DNA of 64,000 nt from Haliotis asinina (lineage: Eukaryota; Mollusca; Gastropoda; Lepetellida; Haliotidae): NCBI RefSeq assembly GCF_037392515.1, contig NC_090288.1:56529673-56593672 (forward strand), written 5' to 3'. Shown in pieces: positions 47,660-59,056 of the stretch. Positions within the stretch are counted from its first letter, which is position 1. Every line of letters starts with the position of its first letter. The position numbers and the translations under genes were made by a program. The notes under the pieces were generated by a model, which ran no database searches, was not told where the DNA came from, and saw only the letters and a program-made list of their open reading frames with translations.

Positions 47660-49946
47660 TCTAATGTGGATGAGTTAATATTTAACGTCACATCGACAAT
47701 ATTTCAGCCATATCGTGCCTGGAATATTTAACGCTGAAATGGAATATACTAGGGACCATGGGGACTTACAGAACCTTTGCTACCTGCATGGACCCTAGTT
47801 GGATTTACACCATCCATTCAGCAGCCGGCGAGTGTACGGAAAGCTAGCCAAAATTAAAACAACACAAATACTACGTTTAAAAAGCCTGGTGAGTTTACGT
47901 ACCCTCTCAGGAGGACAATAATTTTACAGTACTTCAACCCCCTAAAGCTAACTTTATACGGCGCTGCTCAAGAGATGGTTTATCAGCCTCAACATAGAGT
48001 CTTTCAATAGGTGAAGTTCTAAAAGACCCAAGACAAAGTCTTAGACCTTGATGATGGACGGAATCTAATACTTTTAAGTTGCTTTTGCAGGCTCCACAAT
48101 AGACGATGGAGCCATAATCATGTTTCGAACGCACGAGTGATCGATAGAGATGGAGAAGGGTAACTTGATCACCTCCCCATTTAGAATTTGAAACCACTTT
48201 CAACAAGTCAAGTGCTTTCAGGCATTTAGTTCTAATGGATTTGATATGCAGTAAAAACGTTAAGTGCGAATCAAAGATTAGACCAAAGAACTTAGCTTCC
48301 TTCACAACTTTAATTGGCGCGCCATCTAGAGATAGAGATAGTTCAGGGTCTTTATGTGGTTTACGGCAAAAATGTATGCAGTTAGTTTTCAAGACACCAT
48401 TTATTAATCTTGTTTAAGCACAACTGCAGTTGCCGTTCAATGGTATGCACATTTTACCACGACATGAAATATTAAAATCATCCACAAATAACGATCCATC
48501 CATTGAATCGCTTAAAAGTTTTGATAAACTGTTCATCTTTATACTAAAAAGTGTGACAGACAAAATATTGCCTTGTGGAACACCCTGTTCCTGATTGTAA
48601 TGATCAGACAGGATAGAACCCAATCGGACTTGAAATTGTCTGTCATTTAAAAAAGTTGGCTATAAATTGAGGCAAACGACCTCGCAAGCCGAAGGCATGT
48701 AAGTCTCTTCAAATACCATATTTCCAGGTTGTGTCATATGCTTTTTCTAGATCAAAAAGATAGACACAGCGTGTTGTTTATTGATTAAAGCGTTTTTCAC
48801 ACATGATTCCAAACGCACTAAGTGATCGATAGTACTTCTGTTTTCACGGAGACAACATTGTATATCTGTTATAAGGTTATTTGTTCCCAAGTACCAAACA
48901 AGTCGATTATTTATTATGCACTCCATGGTCTTACAAACACAGCTAGTTAGTGAAATCTGACGATAATTGGATGGTTCCGTATGATCACGTCCAGGTTTAG
49001 GTATTGGTACTACTATGGCATCACGCCATGAAGACGGAAATTTACCTGAAGTCATCAAAAATATATAAGAGCGTCTCTAAACAGGACTCTGGTAAGTGCT
49101 TCAGGAATTGATAATGTATGTTATCAGCTCCTGTAGCAATGTCTTCAGCTTGATCAAGAGCAGTATGGAGTTCATGAATAGAAACTGTTTCATTATAATC
49201 TTCCTATTATCTGAGTTGAAATTAATAGTTTTCTTTTCTTGTTGTTTTTGATACTGTTGAAATTTAGATACATAATTAGAGGAGGAAGAGTGTTTAGCAA
49301 GGGTTTCACCAAATTTATGTGCAGTATCTGATTTATCAGTAAGCAATTGATCTCCATGTTTAAGATGATGGACAGTAGATTTAGTACCTTTCCCTTTAAG
49401 TTTCTGGACCATGTTCCATACCTTGGACATGGGAGTCCGAGAATTTATTTTGGATACATAATTTTGCCAAGATTGGCGTTTGTTCTGTTTAAAAGTACGC
49501 CGCGCTTTAGCATTTAAGATTTTAAATTTATTTAAATTATGCACCATAGGATGGCGACGGAAATATAGTTCTGCTTTTTTCCTTGCCTTCCTAGCTTGTT
49601 TGCAGTCATCGTTGAACCATGGTTTTCGAATATGTGGAACTGCAGAGGAATTTGGTATACACTCATCAGCTATGGAATTCAATTCATCGTAAAAGCATTT
49701 AATACCACCAGGAACGTCAATAAAACGTTCAGGTTTAAGTTTTTCAACACACAGTGTTTCATATAAAGCCCAGTTAGCTTTTTTAAAATTCCGCGTTGAT
49801 GATGGAGGGACATCAGATGGAGTTACAGATTTTAGTATGGTAGGGTAACGGTCACTGATTTCGCGTGAGGACGGCCTAAGCAAATATAAGTAGAACTTAA
49901 CTGCATCACCTGGATAATGTTCGACTGTCCTAAATGTTTTATCCAC
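47660..49946 (-). mobile_element. Jockey/I-type LINE, best preserved copy (3' part)
   Basis: 5' to 3' on the minus strand. 49946-49101 (281 codons open) is the endonuclease-RT linker, with K-P-W-F-N-D-D-C-K-Q-A-R-K-A-R. 49058-48747 has S-W-R-D-A-I-V-V-P-I-P-K-P-G-R-D and Y-R-Q-I-S-L-T-S-C. 48623-48414 has G-V-P-Q-G-N-I-L-S and L-F-V-D-D-F-N. 48392-47934 is the C-terminal part with G-G-D-Q-V-T-L-L, D-Y-G-S-I-V-Y and F-R-T-S-P-I-E. Then the 3' tail runs to 47660, ending 'tgagttaatatttaacgtcac' on the plus strand. Frameshifts between the blocks make it inactive. The 5' endonuclease part is missing. Confidence 0.88.
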
Positions 49947-49949
49947 ATA

Positions 49950-50545
49950 TCGTACATATCCTGTAAGTAGACATAAAAATAAAAATATGCATATGAGAAA
50001 CTATTGGTGTCCTAAAACATGATCTAATGTCTCATGTTCGTTGTTCCATGAATCGTTGGCTGTTTGATATTTCTTTGTCATGTTATGAATCCCTTGTTAT
50101 TTAGTTTCCTCCTTTCTATCTCTATCGTACCGTTCAAATATCTTTGTTCTCACTCTAGCAGCTGTACACTCCAAGTACTATCAACTATCTGTGAAAGTGT
50201 ACTTATTTATATTTGTTCTATATATTTTCCCTACACATGTATCACATTCAAATTCAAGATTGGTTAAAAGAATAGTACAATGTCTGTGTAATCTCCTAAC
50301 GTCATAAATGCACATTAGCATTAATTAAGCACCACAAAAAAATATTGTCGTTTGTAACAAAAAGGGATCAAAACAAAGAAGTCAACCAGTTATATCTAAA
50401 TACACATGCACTTAGCATGAAATTCACGTGCTGACTCAAATGCATGCTTTGCATGCCAAAGTTCTGTCATGGTACAAGCGACCAAGGGGTATAAAAATCG
50501 AAATGAAATATTCTCATTGCTTTCTTATCGACGTATCAATAAATG
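49950..50545. other. No gene recognised
   Basis: AT-rich flank between the LINE and the Tc1 pseudogene, with short frames only. Confidence 0.4.
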
Positions 50546-50549
50546 AACA

Positions 50550-51434
50550 GTGCTGAAATTGACCTTTTTGGACATGCTGAGGTGTAGGCTCTCTGAAAAT
50601 ACCAGATGGCATATTATTGGTATGTCTGAAGCTGGTTTGTCCTGTCGTAGCATTGGGTCCAGGTTGAATATCAGTCATACTGTCATTAGTCGCCTTGTAA
50701 GGAAACACTGGTTACGTCAAAGATTGTCCACGATCAGGAAGGCCGGGAAAGATCTCTAACCGTAATGACCGTGCCCTAGTTCGCCTAGTGAGACGCAGGC
50801 CCATGACCAATGCCAGAGATCTCAGAGAAGAATGGGGAATGCGTGTTCGTCTCTCAGACAGCACCATCCGAAGGAGGCTCGGGTCCGCGGGACTCCGTGC
50901 ACGTCGTCCAATCAGACGTCCCTTACTCACTGATAGACACAAAGCTTAACGTTTGGCATGGTGTAATCAACGGCAAAACCACAATCTGATTACATGGTGC
51001 AGGATCCATTGGTCCAGTGAAAGCCGTTTTCTTCTTCGTGTTACTGTTGGCGAGTTTGGAGAAGGAGTAATGAGTCTTATTAACAGTGGTCCTGCATTTT
51101 GATAACCACCCCCTCGCCAGCCGGCCAGTATTTATGGACGATAACGCTAGGCCCCTTTGTTCCAGAGCTGTTATCGCATACTTGCAGAACAACGCAGACA
51201 GATTACCTTGCATGCGATCAGCCCTGATCTCAAACCAGTTGATCATTTATGGGACCATCTGGGGCGTCAAGTGCAAGTCAGGGATCTACCTGTTCAAAAT
51301 ATACAAGAATTAGCCCAGGCTCTTCATGACGAATGACAGAGGATTCAAACGATTCGCATTCGGCGTTTGATTTCCAGCATGAGGAGAAGATTTGTAGCAG
51401 TTGTCCGTGCGAGGGGAGGATGCACCAAATACTG
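50550..51434 (+). pseudogene. Tc1-like transposase, inactivated
   Basis: 50550-50756 holds the paired helix-turn-helix (G-M-S-E-A-G-L-S-C-R-S-I-G, then N-I-S-H-T-V-I-S-R-L-V). After a frameshift come V-R-R-R-P-M-T-N-A-R-D-L and S-T-I-R-R-R-L-G-S-A-G-L-R-A-R-R-P (50780-50920). A stop lies at about 50947. Then F-M-D-D-N-A-R-P (second Asp) is at about 51130, and S-P-D-L-K-P-V-D-H-L-W-D (third acidic region) sits in another frame at about 51225. It ends R-R-R-F-V-A-V-V-x-A-R-G-G at about 51420. No terminal inverted repeat was identified. Confidence 0.82.
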
Positions 51435-51439
51435 ATGTC

Positions 51440-52290
51440 ACCATTACTGTTGACTTAGGATTGAACAAAAAACGTTTTTTGAGAACTTTGTGTACGTTGG
51501 ACCACAGACACTGTCTCTGTGACCATAGTTTTGGACATGATTATTGATAACGTCTTTAGTGCCCCCATGTGACCGTCAATAAATTACAGCCGAAGGTAGC
51601 AGTAGTGTTGGTAGTTGATGGATTGACACTTCAGATGGTTCAGTTAACGAAATTATACCCATGTGTTTGGTTTCCATAGTTTCCATAATGCTCATGTGTA
51701 TATTTATCTAATATTGTCTGAGTATAAACTATACTTTCAGTGTTTACATGGGTAATGATATTATGCAACTCTGTGTGGTGACTGAAGTATTAACTGTGTA
51801 AACTTTAGAATACAGGTAGGATTCAGAAGCATCCTTTATGTGCTCTTTTCATGTGAACAAGGTAACTTTCTTAATACGTGAACTGAGGTTAATGTTTCAT
51901 ATTTTCTGTAACGGATTGAAAGCATGCACAGTGTTTCCTACTGTCTGTTGTATCCAGTCACAAGCTTGTAATGTTGGCGTAATCCTCGTGTTGCTATTGT
52001 TATTTTTTTATTGTTTGGTACGTGCTTCCCAACCCAGGGCCACCGACCTAAATTTATGTCAGCACTGTCTGTGACCATTCAGTGTCTGTTTTCCATCTAA
52101 ATACTAGGACTGTACGTAACATGCTTTCTTATTTGAGTGAATTCTTATCAGGTCACAATGTTGTTTGGTTTACGAAACGCACTTAGATGACAATATTAAA
52201 ACTGAAAGGTAATCTGGGAAAACTTTCAAGAGCAAGTACGTAAAGACAGAAATATGTTTGGGGGTGGTTCACTAGTTTATGTTGATAACA
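51440..52290. other. No gene recognised
   Basis: Unique-looking sequence with no recognisable motif. 'caataaattac' near 51578 may belong to the Tc1 flank. Confidence 0.4.
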
Positions 52291-52492
52291 GCACTTGAAA
52301 ATATCTACGATGAAACAATTTGTATTCAGATATGTTACCGATAAAATCGCTGTTATTACGTACTGTATACCGACCAGAGTATGATTCAATGGACTTTGGG
52401 GCTCGCTTAGATAATAGCGTTGAAATATCGTCTAAGGTTGGTGGTGATATAAATGAAAATCTTTTAGCCACCAGAACATTTAATGTAAACGA

Positions 52493-52770
52493 GACCCGTG
52501 AAGGTCCCGGGGTAGAATAGGCCTTCAGCAACCCATGCTTGCCATAAAAGGCGACTCAGCTTGTCGTAAGAGGCGACTAACGGGATCGGGTGGTCCGACT
52601 CGCTGACTTGGTTGACACATGTCATCGGTTCCCAATTGCGCAGATCGATGTTCATGTTGTTGATCACTGGATTGTCTGGTCCAGACTCGATTATTTACAG
52701 ACCGCCGCCATATAGCTGTAATATTGCTGAGTGCGGCGTAAAACTAAACTCACTCACTCACTCACTCACT
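52493..52770 (-). repeat. Full-length SINE nested in the LINE, with target-site duplication
   Basis: The SINE is flanked by AATGTAAACGA at 52482-52492 and 52771-52781, an exact 11-bp direct repeat. The LINE reading resumes after it. Reverse-oriented landmarks run from 'gacccgtgaaggtccc' (tail) to 'gagtgcggcgtaaaac' and (TCAC)n (head). This copy defines both ends of the family. Confidence 0.93.
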
Positions 52771-53099
52771 AATGTAAACGAACTCTTCGCTATGAATAAT
52801 TTAAGAAATGTTATATCTAAACCCACTAGAGTTACCAAAACAACAAGCTTGATCGTCAATGAAGACATTGATGTTGACAGTGGTGTTCTTGACTTTGATA
52901 CGTGTGTGAACATAAATATACAGTTATGTAAAAACATATCTTATAAGCGAGAAATCTGGTGTTACAATAAGGGCGATTATGTAATGCTCAACTATCTTAC
53001 AGAAAATACGGAATGGACTGATTTATAATAATGTTGTTCCAATGTTAACGATGTTTTTCACTATTTCATAACAAATTTACTCAATGTGTTAAATCATGT

Positions 53100-53465
53100 A
53101 TCCCTTCAAAAATAGTACCTATTCAGGCATGTTTCCATCGTTCCCTTAGTACTGGTGGACAGTCTGTGTTTTGTAGTACGCAGTACACATCTTGTACACG
53201 TACCGTATGGCAGTAAGAGTGAATTGTGATCTATCACTTTCACTTAAAGTGAAGTTAGGATTGCAGGACAATAGATTTAGTGTCAAATCGCCATCAGACG
53301 TATTGTGAGGAAAAACACTGAAGTCAGTTGGTCCAATATTGGCAAGTTCACACCACAGATCATCCCGCACGTCAGATGTATATTCACACGACGTTATAAT
53401 GTGGGACAATGGGTCTGAAAAGAAGCTACGACCGTGTTCGCACAGATACTTTTCAGATTTTAGCA
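53100..53465 (-). pseudogene. LINE 3'-terminal coding scrap, opposite to the host LINE
   Basis: The minus strand reads C-E-H-G-R-S-F-F-S-D-P-L-S-H-I-I-T-S-C-E-Y, then D-D-L-W-C-E-L-A-N-I-G and L-L-S-C-N-P-N-F..I-R-Y-V-Y-K. This is the Cys/His motif and tail common at the end of LINE ORF2. It is probably a truncated insertion within the plus-strand LINE. Confidence 0.55.
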
Positions 53466-56149
53466 GCTTGTAAACGGATACAATTTTGCATAAAATACTC
53501 CACAGAATGCCTGAGGATTGGATTCTTCTGCACGGCTACCCACCCTGCGTGAACTGATAATGAAGAGTAAATTTGCTTAAATTCTTGGAGATCTGGGGAC
53601 TCTGATTTGAGGAGGGAATCCCGAAAAAGAGATCAATTATGGAGAAAGGCCAAGAAAAAAAGAGAGCAGTAAAAAAGGTTGTAAACGTCAGAGTGAACAA
53701 CATGAAATGCTATGCGAAAGATAACTTTTGCTTATGACCTTCTTTCGGAGCTGTACTTTATAAAAAATCCTGATATTGGATATTATTACGATAGATTGTT
53801 AAAAACTCCGACTCTTCTTCTTATATTCCTCCTCTCAGGCAGAATATTGATATTCTCTGATTTGGATATTTTCTGATTTGGAAAAAAGCTGAAAAATTCT
53901 GTCCACTCTTCGAATCAATATCGCGTTTGAATGATAATGATGTACCATTACCAAATTTTCCTTCAAGGACCAATATGCAGTTAGATAAACTATAAATGTC
54001 TGGGACGAAATATCTGATGATATATAATGCTACAGCTAAATAAAGCTTCAGGGACCGATAGAATAAGTAATAAATTAATACAGAACATCGTTGATTCCAT
54101 GTCTAACTCCCTAATATAGTATGTTTACTGTTCAACTTATCACTGGAATATAGTGTGTATCCAAATATGTGGAAAATTGCACATGTCATGCCACTGTACA
54201 AAACTGGTTATCACTCTGTTGTCTCCAGTTACAGACTTTTTTCTGTTACGTTGCTTAGGAAACCCATTTTGTAAGAGTGGTGTATATACTTGTATAACAA
54301 TTTCCATTTTAAACATTTATATGAGTAGCAATCAGGCTTTCAGGCAGGTCATTCAGCTGTCCATCAATTAATTCAACTTTACCATCATATTTGTACGTCT
54401 CTTGACAGCAAAGAAAAATATTGTATGATGTTTTTGTGATGTATCCACAGCTTTTGATCGTGTGTTACACAAAGGGTTTGTACGTAAACTAGAGATGTGT
54501 GGTATTAGAGGCCAGCTTTTACAATGGACATCGAGTTACACAAGTGATCGTATTCACGTCTTTGTAAACGGAGCTATATTTATGTCCAAGTATTTAACAG
54601 CTGGTGTCCCACAAGGATCAATATTGGGAATGGTTTTAATCGTGGTCCGTGTTACCAACATTGTAGATAAATTAAATCGTGTAACAAGACTTTTTGCTGG
54701 TGACACCTCGCTCGGAAAATCATCGAAAAATACTGAAGAAATCGAAACTTCCCTTAACACCAGTTTAGACATTTTATATAGCTGGAGCACAAACTGGTTG
54801 GTCTCATATAAGCCTGAAAAACAGAAGCAGTGCTTTTGTCCATGATAGCTGAAATAGAAGAATTGAAATTATTCTTTGGCAGAAGGCAAATCAATTTGGT
54901 AAACAGTCAGAGACATCTTGGAATAACATTTGAGACAAAAGGCAAATGGTTTTGTCACACTAATCAAATTATCAAGTCGTGCTCCAAAGTATCACCCAGT
55001 GGAAATTAAAATACCGACTAAACAGAAAGACAATCAATACAATATATAAGATATACTTCAGACCACACTTTGAGCATGCATGTGAATTATGGGATGGTTG
55101 TACCGTATAACAGAAAGAAAACTTAGACAAACTTCAGTTAGAAGCTGTCAGAATAGTTACGGGTCTACCTAGGTTTTTCTCACAGCAGATTCTATATTAT
55201 TAAACAGGATGGGAAAGGATGGATGTACTAAGTAAAAGAGCAAAACTTTATCTATTCTCTGAAATTCAAAATAACTTAGCCCCGTGTACTTAAAAATATA
55301 TTACTTCAGATAGTGTGGGATCATCTAATTATAACCTTAGGGATGCTAACATTATTATCTTACCTCCTGCAAGGTTAAAACGTTCGTATGATTCATTTTC
55401 CCGTCAATTGTAATAATGTGGAATGATATTTCTGATACCGAAAGAAATGGACCTTCGTTACAAAGTTTGAAGTCGTACTTAAAGTGCGAGCAACCAGAAG
55501 CTCCTTCATATTACTCGTTTGGAATTAGAAAAAATACTATTATACACACGAACTTGAGATATATAACTAGTCAGCTAAATTACGATCTGTATCGTTTCAA
55601 CATGAAAGATTCTGCTTCTTGTTACCGGGGCAATGTTTGTGAAAATGTGCATCACTTCGTCTTAGAACGTAAACTGTACAGCATTCAAAGAGAGAAATCA
55701 ATGTTAAATTTAGAAAGTTCATTTTAAAAATTGTAAAATGCGACTCTCCAATCACACTGTCATTGATGTTATTTGGAAGTCCTATGACCATTCAACAGAA
55801 TGAATACGTCTTTAAATGTTTGCAAATTTGTATTCTTCAGCCAAAACGTTTTGCATGATCACATAAGTTGTGTCCTTTTCTCTCTATGCCTTTCCTATCT
55901 CTTCTCTCTTTTTTCCTAAGAAATGTAATGAAAATGTATGCATGTAAATATTAGGGAGTGGGGATTCTAAGTTGGATAATTTGTCCCCAGTCCGTTTTGC
56001 ATTTGTGAATAAAATACGTTTAAATCAAAGAACGGTTTAATTTTCATAAGAAGGAGTATTCTAAGTAATAAGAAAGGTGAGAAAAGGACATTGCTCTAAC
56101 GGTTGTGCTTGATGGTGTACACTAGTATCTGATTATTTAACTTCTGGCA

Positions 56150-56495
56150 CACTTTTGTCTTCAGTGTGAAAACCTGGTGATGTCATGAATATCTCTTAAC
56201 ATTCCATACTTCTAGACCGTATCATACGGTTTTTCTAAATCGACAACAACGTGTTTATAAATCCTAGCATTTATAACGAATGTTTCTAATGTAACTAAAT
56301 GGTCTACTGAACATCTGTTTTCAGTAAAACACATCGAATATTTGTAATACTCTCATTCGTTTAACAGTAACGTCTTAGTCGGTTATTGACAATCTTTCCC
56401 ACACAAATACAACTAATACGCTATATTGGCCTGAATGTAAAGTATCGGTATGATCGCGGCCAGGTTTTGGAACTGGACTTACAATATATTAATAG
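56150..56495 (-). pseudogene. Jockey/I-type LINE reverse transcriptase scrap
   Basis: The minus strand has P-x-P-K-P-G-R-D-H-T (about 56465), C-S-V-D-H-L-V-T-L-E-T-F-V, a V-V-V-D-L-E-K-P-Y-D-T motif A region and K-Y-G-M-L-R-D-I-H-D (to about 56190). The order matches 48640-49060, with stops. Confidence 0.7.
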
Positions 56496-56507
56496 CATAT
56501 CGCCACA

Positions 56508-56935
56508 ATTAAGGGAAACTACCCGTTGTTCAATGTTTTAGTAACGGGTAATGAATATTATCAGTACATTCAACAGTAACTACCCGTTGTTCAATGTTTT
56601 AGTAACTGGTAATGAATATTACCAGTACATTCAACAGTAACTACCCGTTGTCCAAAGTTTTAGTAACTGGTAATGAATATTATCAGTACATTCAACAGTA
56701 ACTACCCGTTGTCCAAAGTTTTAGTAACTGGTAATGAATATTATCAGTACATTCAACAGTAACTACCCGTTGTCCAATGTTTTAGTAACTGTAATGAATA
56801 TTATCAGTACATTCAACAGTAACTACCCGTTGTACAATGTTTTAGTAACTGTAATGAATATTATCACTACATTCAACAGTAACTAAACGTTGTCCAAAGT
56901 TTTAGTAACTGGTAGTTATCAGTACAGTACAACAG
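56508..56935 (+). repeat. 61-bp minisatellite, seven units
   Basis: 'ctacccgttgt' recurs at 56519, 56580, 56641, 56702, 56763 and 56823 (61 or 60 bp apart), plus a last variant unit 'ctaaacgttgt'. Copies A and B have a single related unit near 29550 and 42050. Confidence 0.92.
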
Positions 56936-58114
56936 TATCATACGCTTGCAGTTAATGAAGAGAGAAAAGCCTTCGGTATAATGCTCACCATTTTCAGTGT
57001 GTGATTGAGTTAATAGATACGTCACATTGCCATTATTTCAACCATGTCGTGACGACCAAACGTTATGTACTAAGAATAAATATGTGTATACTTTAAAACA
57101 CTATCAGGAAAGGACTGTGTAACAACTAGATTTTCAAAAGTTAATTACAATTTTTCAGAATACAAATTAATTTCCAGGATATATCACTGTTTGAATATTA
57201 TCATTTTTATGGTCATTTTAAAGTTAGCAAAAGTTCTCTGTCGGTTGGACCAAGTTACATGGTGGCGAAGACAAAATTTCTCTGTCGGCTGGACCAAGTT
57301 ACATGGAGGCACTGACAAAAGCTTGCATAGACATACATTATGGACTTTTGTAGCTACAATGTGGGATCTCACCCGAATCTGCAGAGGGGGAAGAAATAAC
57401 TTAACTGGCGCTTTTGAAAAGAGTCAACATCGATTTAACAATAGATATTGTCAATAGGATATGGTTTAAAGGCACCAGGACATCATCAAAGACCGTAATG
57501 GTGTATTGTATCTATTTGCTCAAAATCGTGTGCTTAAATGTTGTGTAAGAGTGAAAGAATGATGTGAATTGGTATTATTGAATGGAAGGTTGGATAAACG
57601 ATGTAATCATTCATTGATTCCCAAATCATAGTGTGGGTCCATATAACCTTGAAAACCATGAACAGCTCATTTTGTATCCCAACAAGTTTTGTTGTTGTTT
57701 TTTTTTTGTAAGAAATGGATTGTGGGTTTGCTTACCGCACATTGAAACACTGTGGGGAAAATTAACTGTTTTGATCTCGTTATATTTACTCTACAGTGTT
57801 TCAGCGTGCAATAAACAATGCCCTCACCCCAACTCCTCCAAAACAACCCCTCGTTTACTTCTCAATTTCATGCAGGTCGACTGTCAAATATAACATGAAG
57901 TGCAAAACTGCTGAACACGAATATCTGCTCGGGGTAGGGGAAGCCAAACAATAGAACGTGTCCCAGAAGTTCATTTCGGACTTCACGTATCTCGATGATC
58001 CGATACTAATCAGTAATTTTCAATCATTCCCTTGTCCGTATGTACTTATGTACGGAAGAAAGACAATCTATTGTGGGTATTGGGTCCACTGGACACTGGG
58101 TGATACAAAATGAC

Positions 58115-58212
58115 AGTTGAGTTCACTAATATTTTATTTGTATTGCATTATAGATACAGTATTGAGGTGTTCAGGTGGTGAGCTGAAATGTGTTCCAACA
58201 TCTGGATCCAAC
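58115..58212 (-). other. Probable 3'UTR exon of gene 7 with polyA signal
   Basis: Minus-strand acceptor 'tttgtttccag' then 'gttggatccagatgttgg'. AATAAA lies at 58138-58133. The donor is proposed at 59051 (GTACGT), 5 nt after the stop. Confidence 0.55.
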
Positions 58213-58489
58213 CTGGAAACAAATCAAATAGACATAATGAATTGAGTGTACAAAACTGCAGGAGAAGAGGAAGTATTTTGTTGGAAAGAACGCAAGAGAA
58301 TTGTACGTATCTTGACATAGTTTGACATAATTAGAGATTCATCCGAATGCTACATCGATTCACGTGGACACTTATTTCAATTCAAGAACAATGAAGGATC
58401 TTTTTAAAAATACTAGTTCTCGTTTAATCATACGATTTCTAAAATAAATAGATCTGTTAACTGATTTGTATGTAGATGAATATTTTATA

Positions 58490-59037
58490 ATTGGACGTTT
58501 AAATTAGTAACTCAATTTGTTAGTGGCTGTACCCTCAAAGGGGTTTAAGTATTGTAAAATTAATGTCCTCCAGGGAGGGTACGTAAGTATGTAAGATATG
58601 CTATTACATTTGATGTAAATTTAAGGTTTCCAGGTTTTTAATCGTAGTGTTTTTGTCATTTTAACGTATGGCTAATTATCCGCATAAACGCCACTGGCTG
58701 AAGGGATGGTGTAAATCCAACCAGGGTCTATGTAAGTAGCAAAAGTAATGTAAGTCCCCATGGTCCCTAGTGTGGTGATCTACCTTCAGTTGTTGGCAAT
58801 CGATAGCCCAGTTTTATATTGTATTGTCCTATATGGTTGAACTGTTCTAAGTCTAGTTACTAGTTTTACATTGTCTGCGGTATTCTAGTTGCTTTCCTCT
58901 CCTTCGCTGACTATCTTTATAACGTGTCATTAAATAATATGTAGTATTGTAACTAATCGCTCTCGTCACGATATGGCTGAAATATTGCCGATGTGACGTT
59001 AAATATTAACTCACTCACTCACTCACTCACTCACTCA
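58490..59037 (+). repeat. LINE 3' tail inserted in the 3'UTR intron of gene 7
   Basis: The plus-oriented tail has 'caaaggggtttaagtattg', 'cctccagggagggtacg', 'gcatggaccctag'-type text, 'ccccatggtccctag', 'gtgatctaccttcagttg', 'aatattgccgatgtgacg' and 'taaatattaactcactcac', then (TCAC)n. The flank phrase 'tgctacatcgattcacgtg' on the left and 'ctacatccacgtactc' on the right may derive from one interrupted site (compare 'tgctacatccacttac' in copies A and B). Confidence 0.8.
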
Positions 59038-59056
59038 CTACATCCACGTACTCAGA

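Larger units (their letters stand above)
52300..55735 (+). pseudogene. LINE of a third type, 5'-incomplete, heavily decayed
   Basis: An endonuclease end is recognisable around the SINE: N-N-L-x-N-V-I-S-K-P-T-R-V-T-x-T-T-S-L-I and an S-G-V-L-D-F-D-T stretch (52790-52920). Reverse transcriptase: C-G-I-R-G-Q-L-L-Q-W, F-V-N-G, G-V-P-Q-G-S-I-L-G and F-A-G-D-T (54490-54700), where the catalytic D-D reads G-D. C-terminal: M-W-N-D-I-S-D-T-E-R-N-x-P-S-L and Y-R-G-N-V-C-E-N-V-H-H-F (55416-55680), the usual Cys/His tail motif. Stops and shifts occur throughout. 55736-56035 is probably its 3'UTR, ending 'tgaataaaatacg'. Confidence 0.78.
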
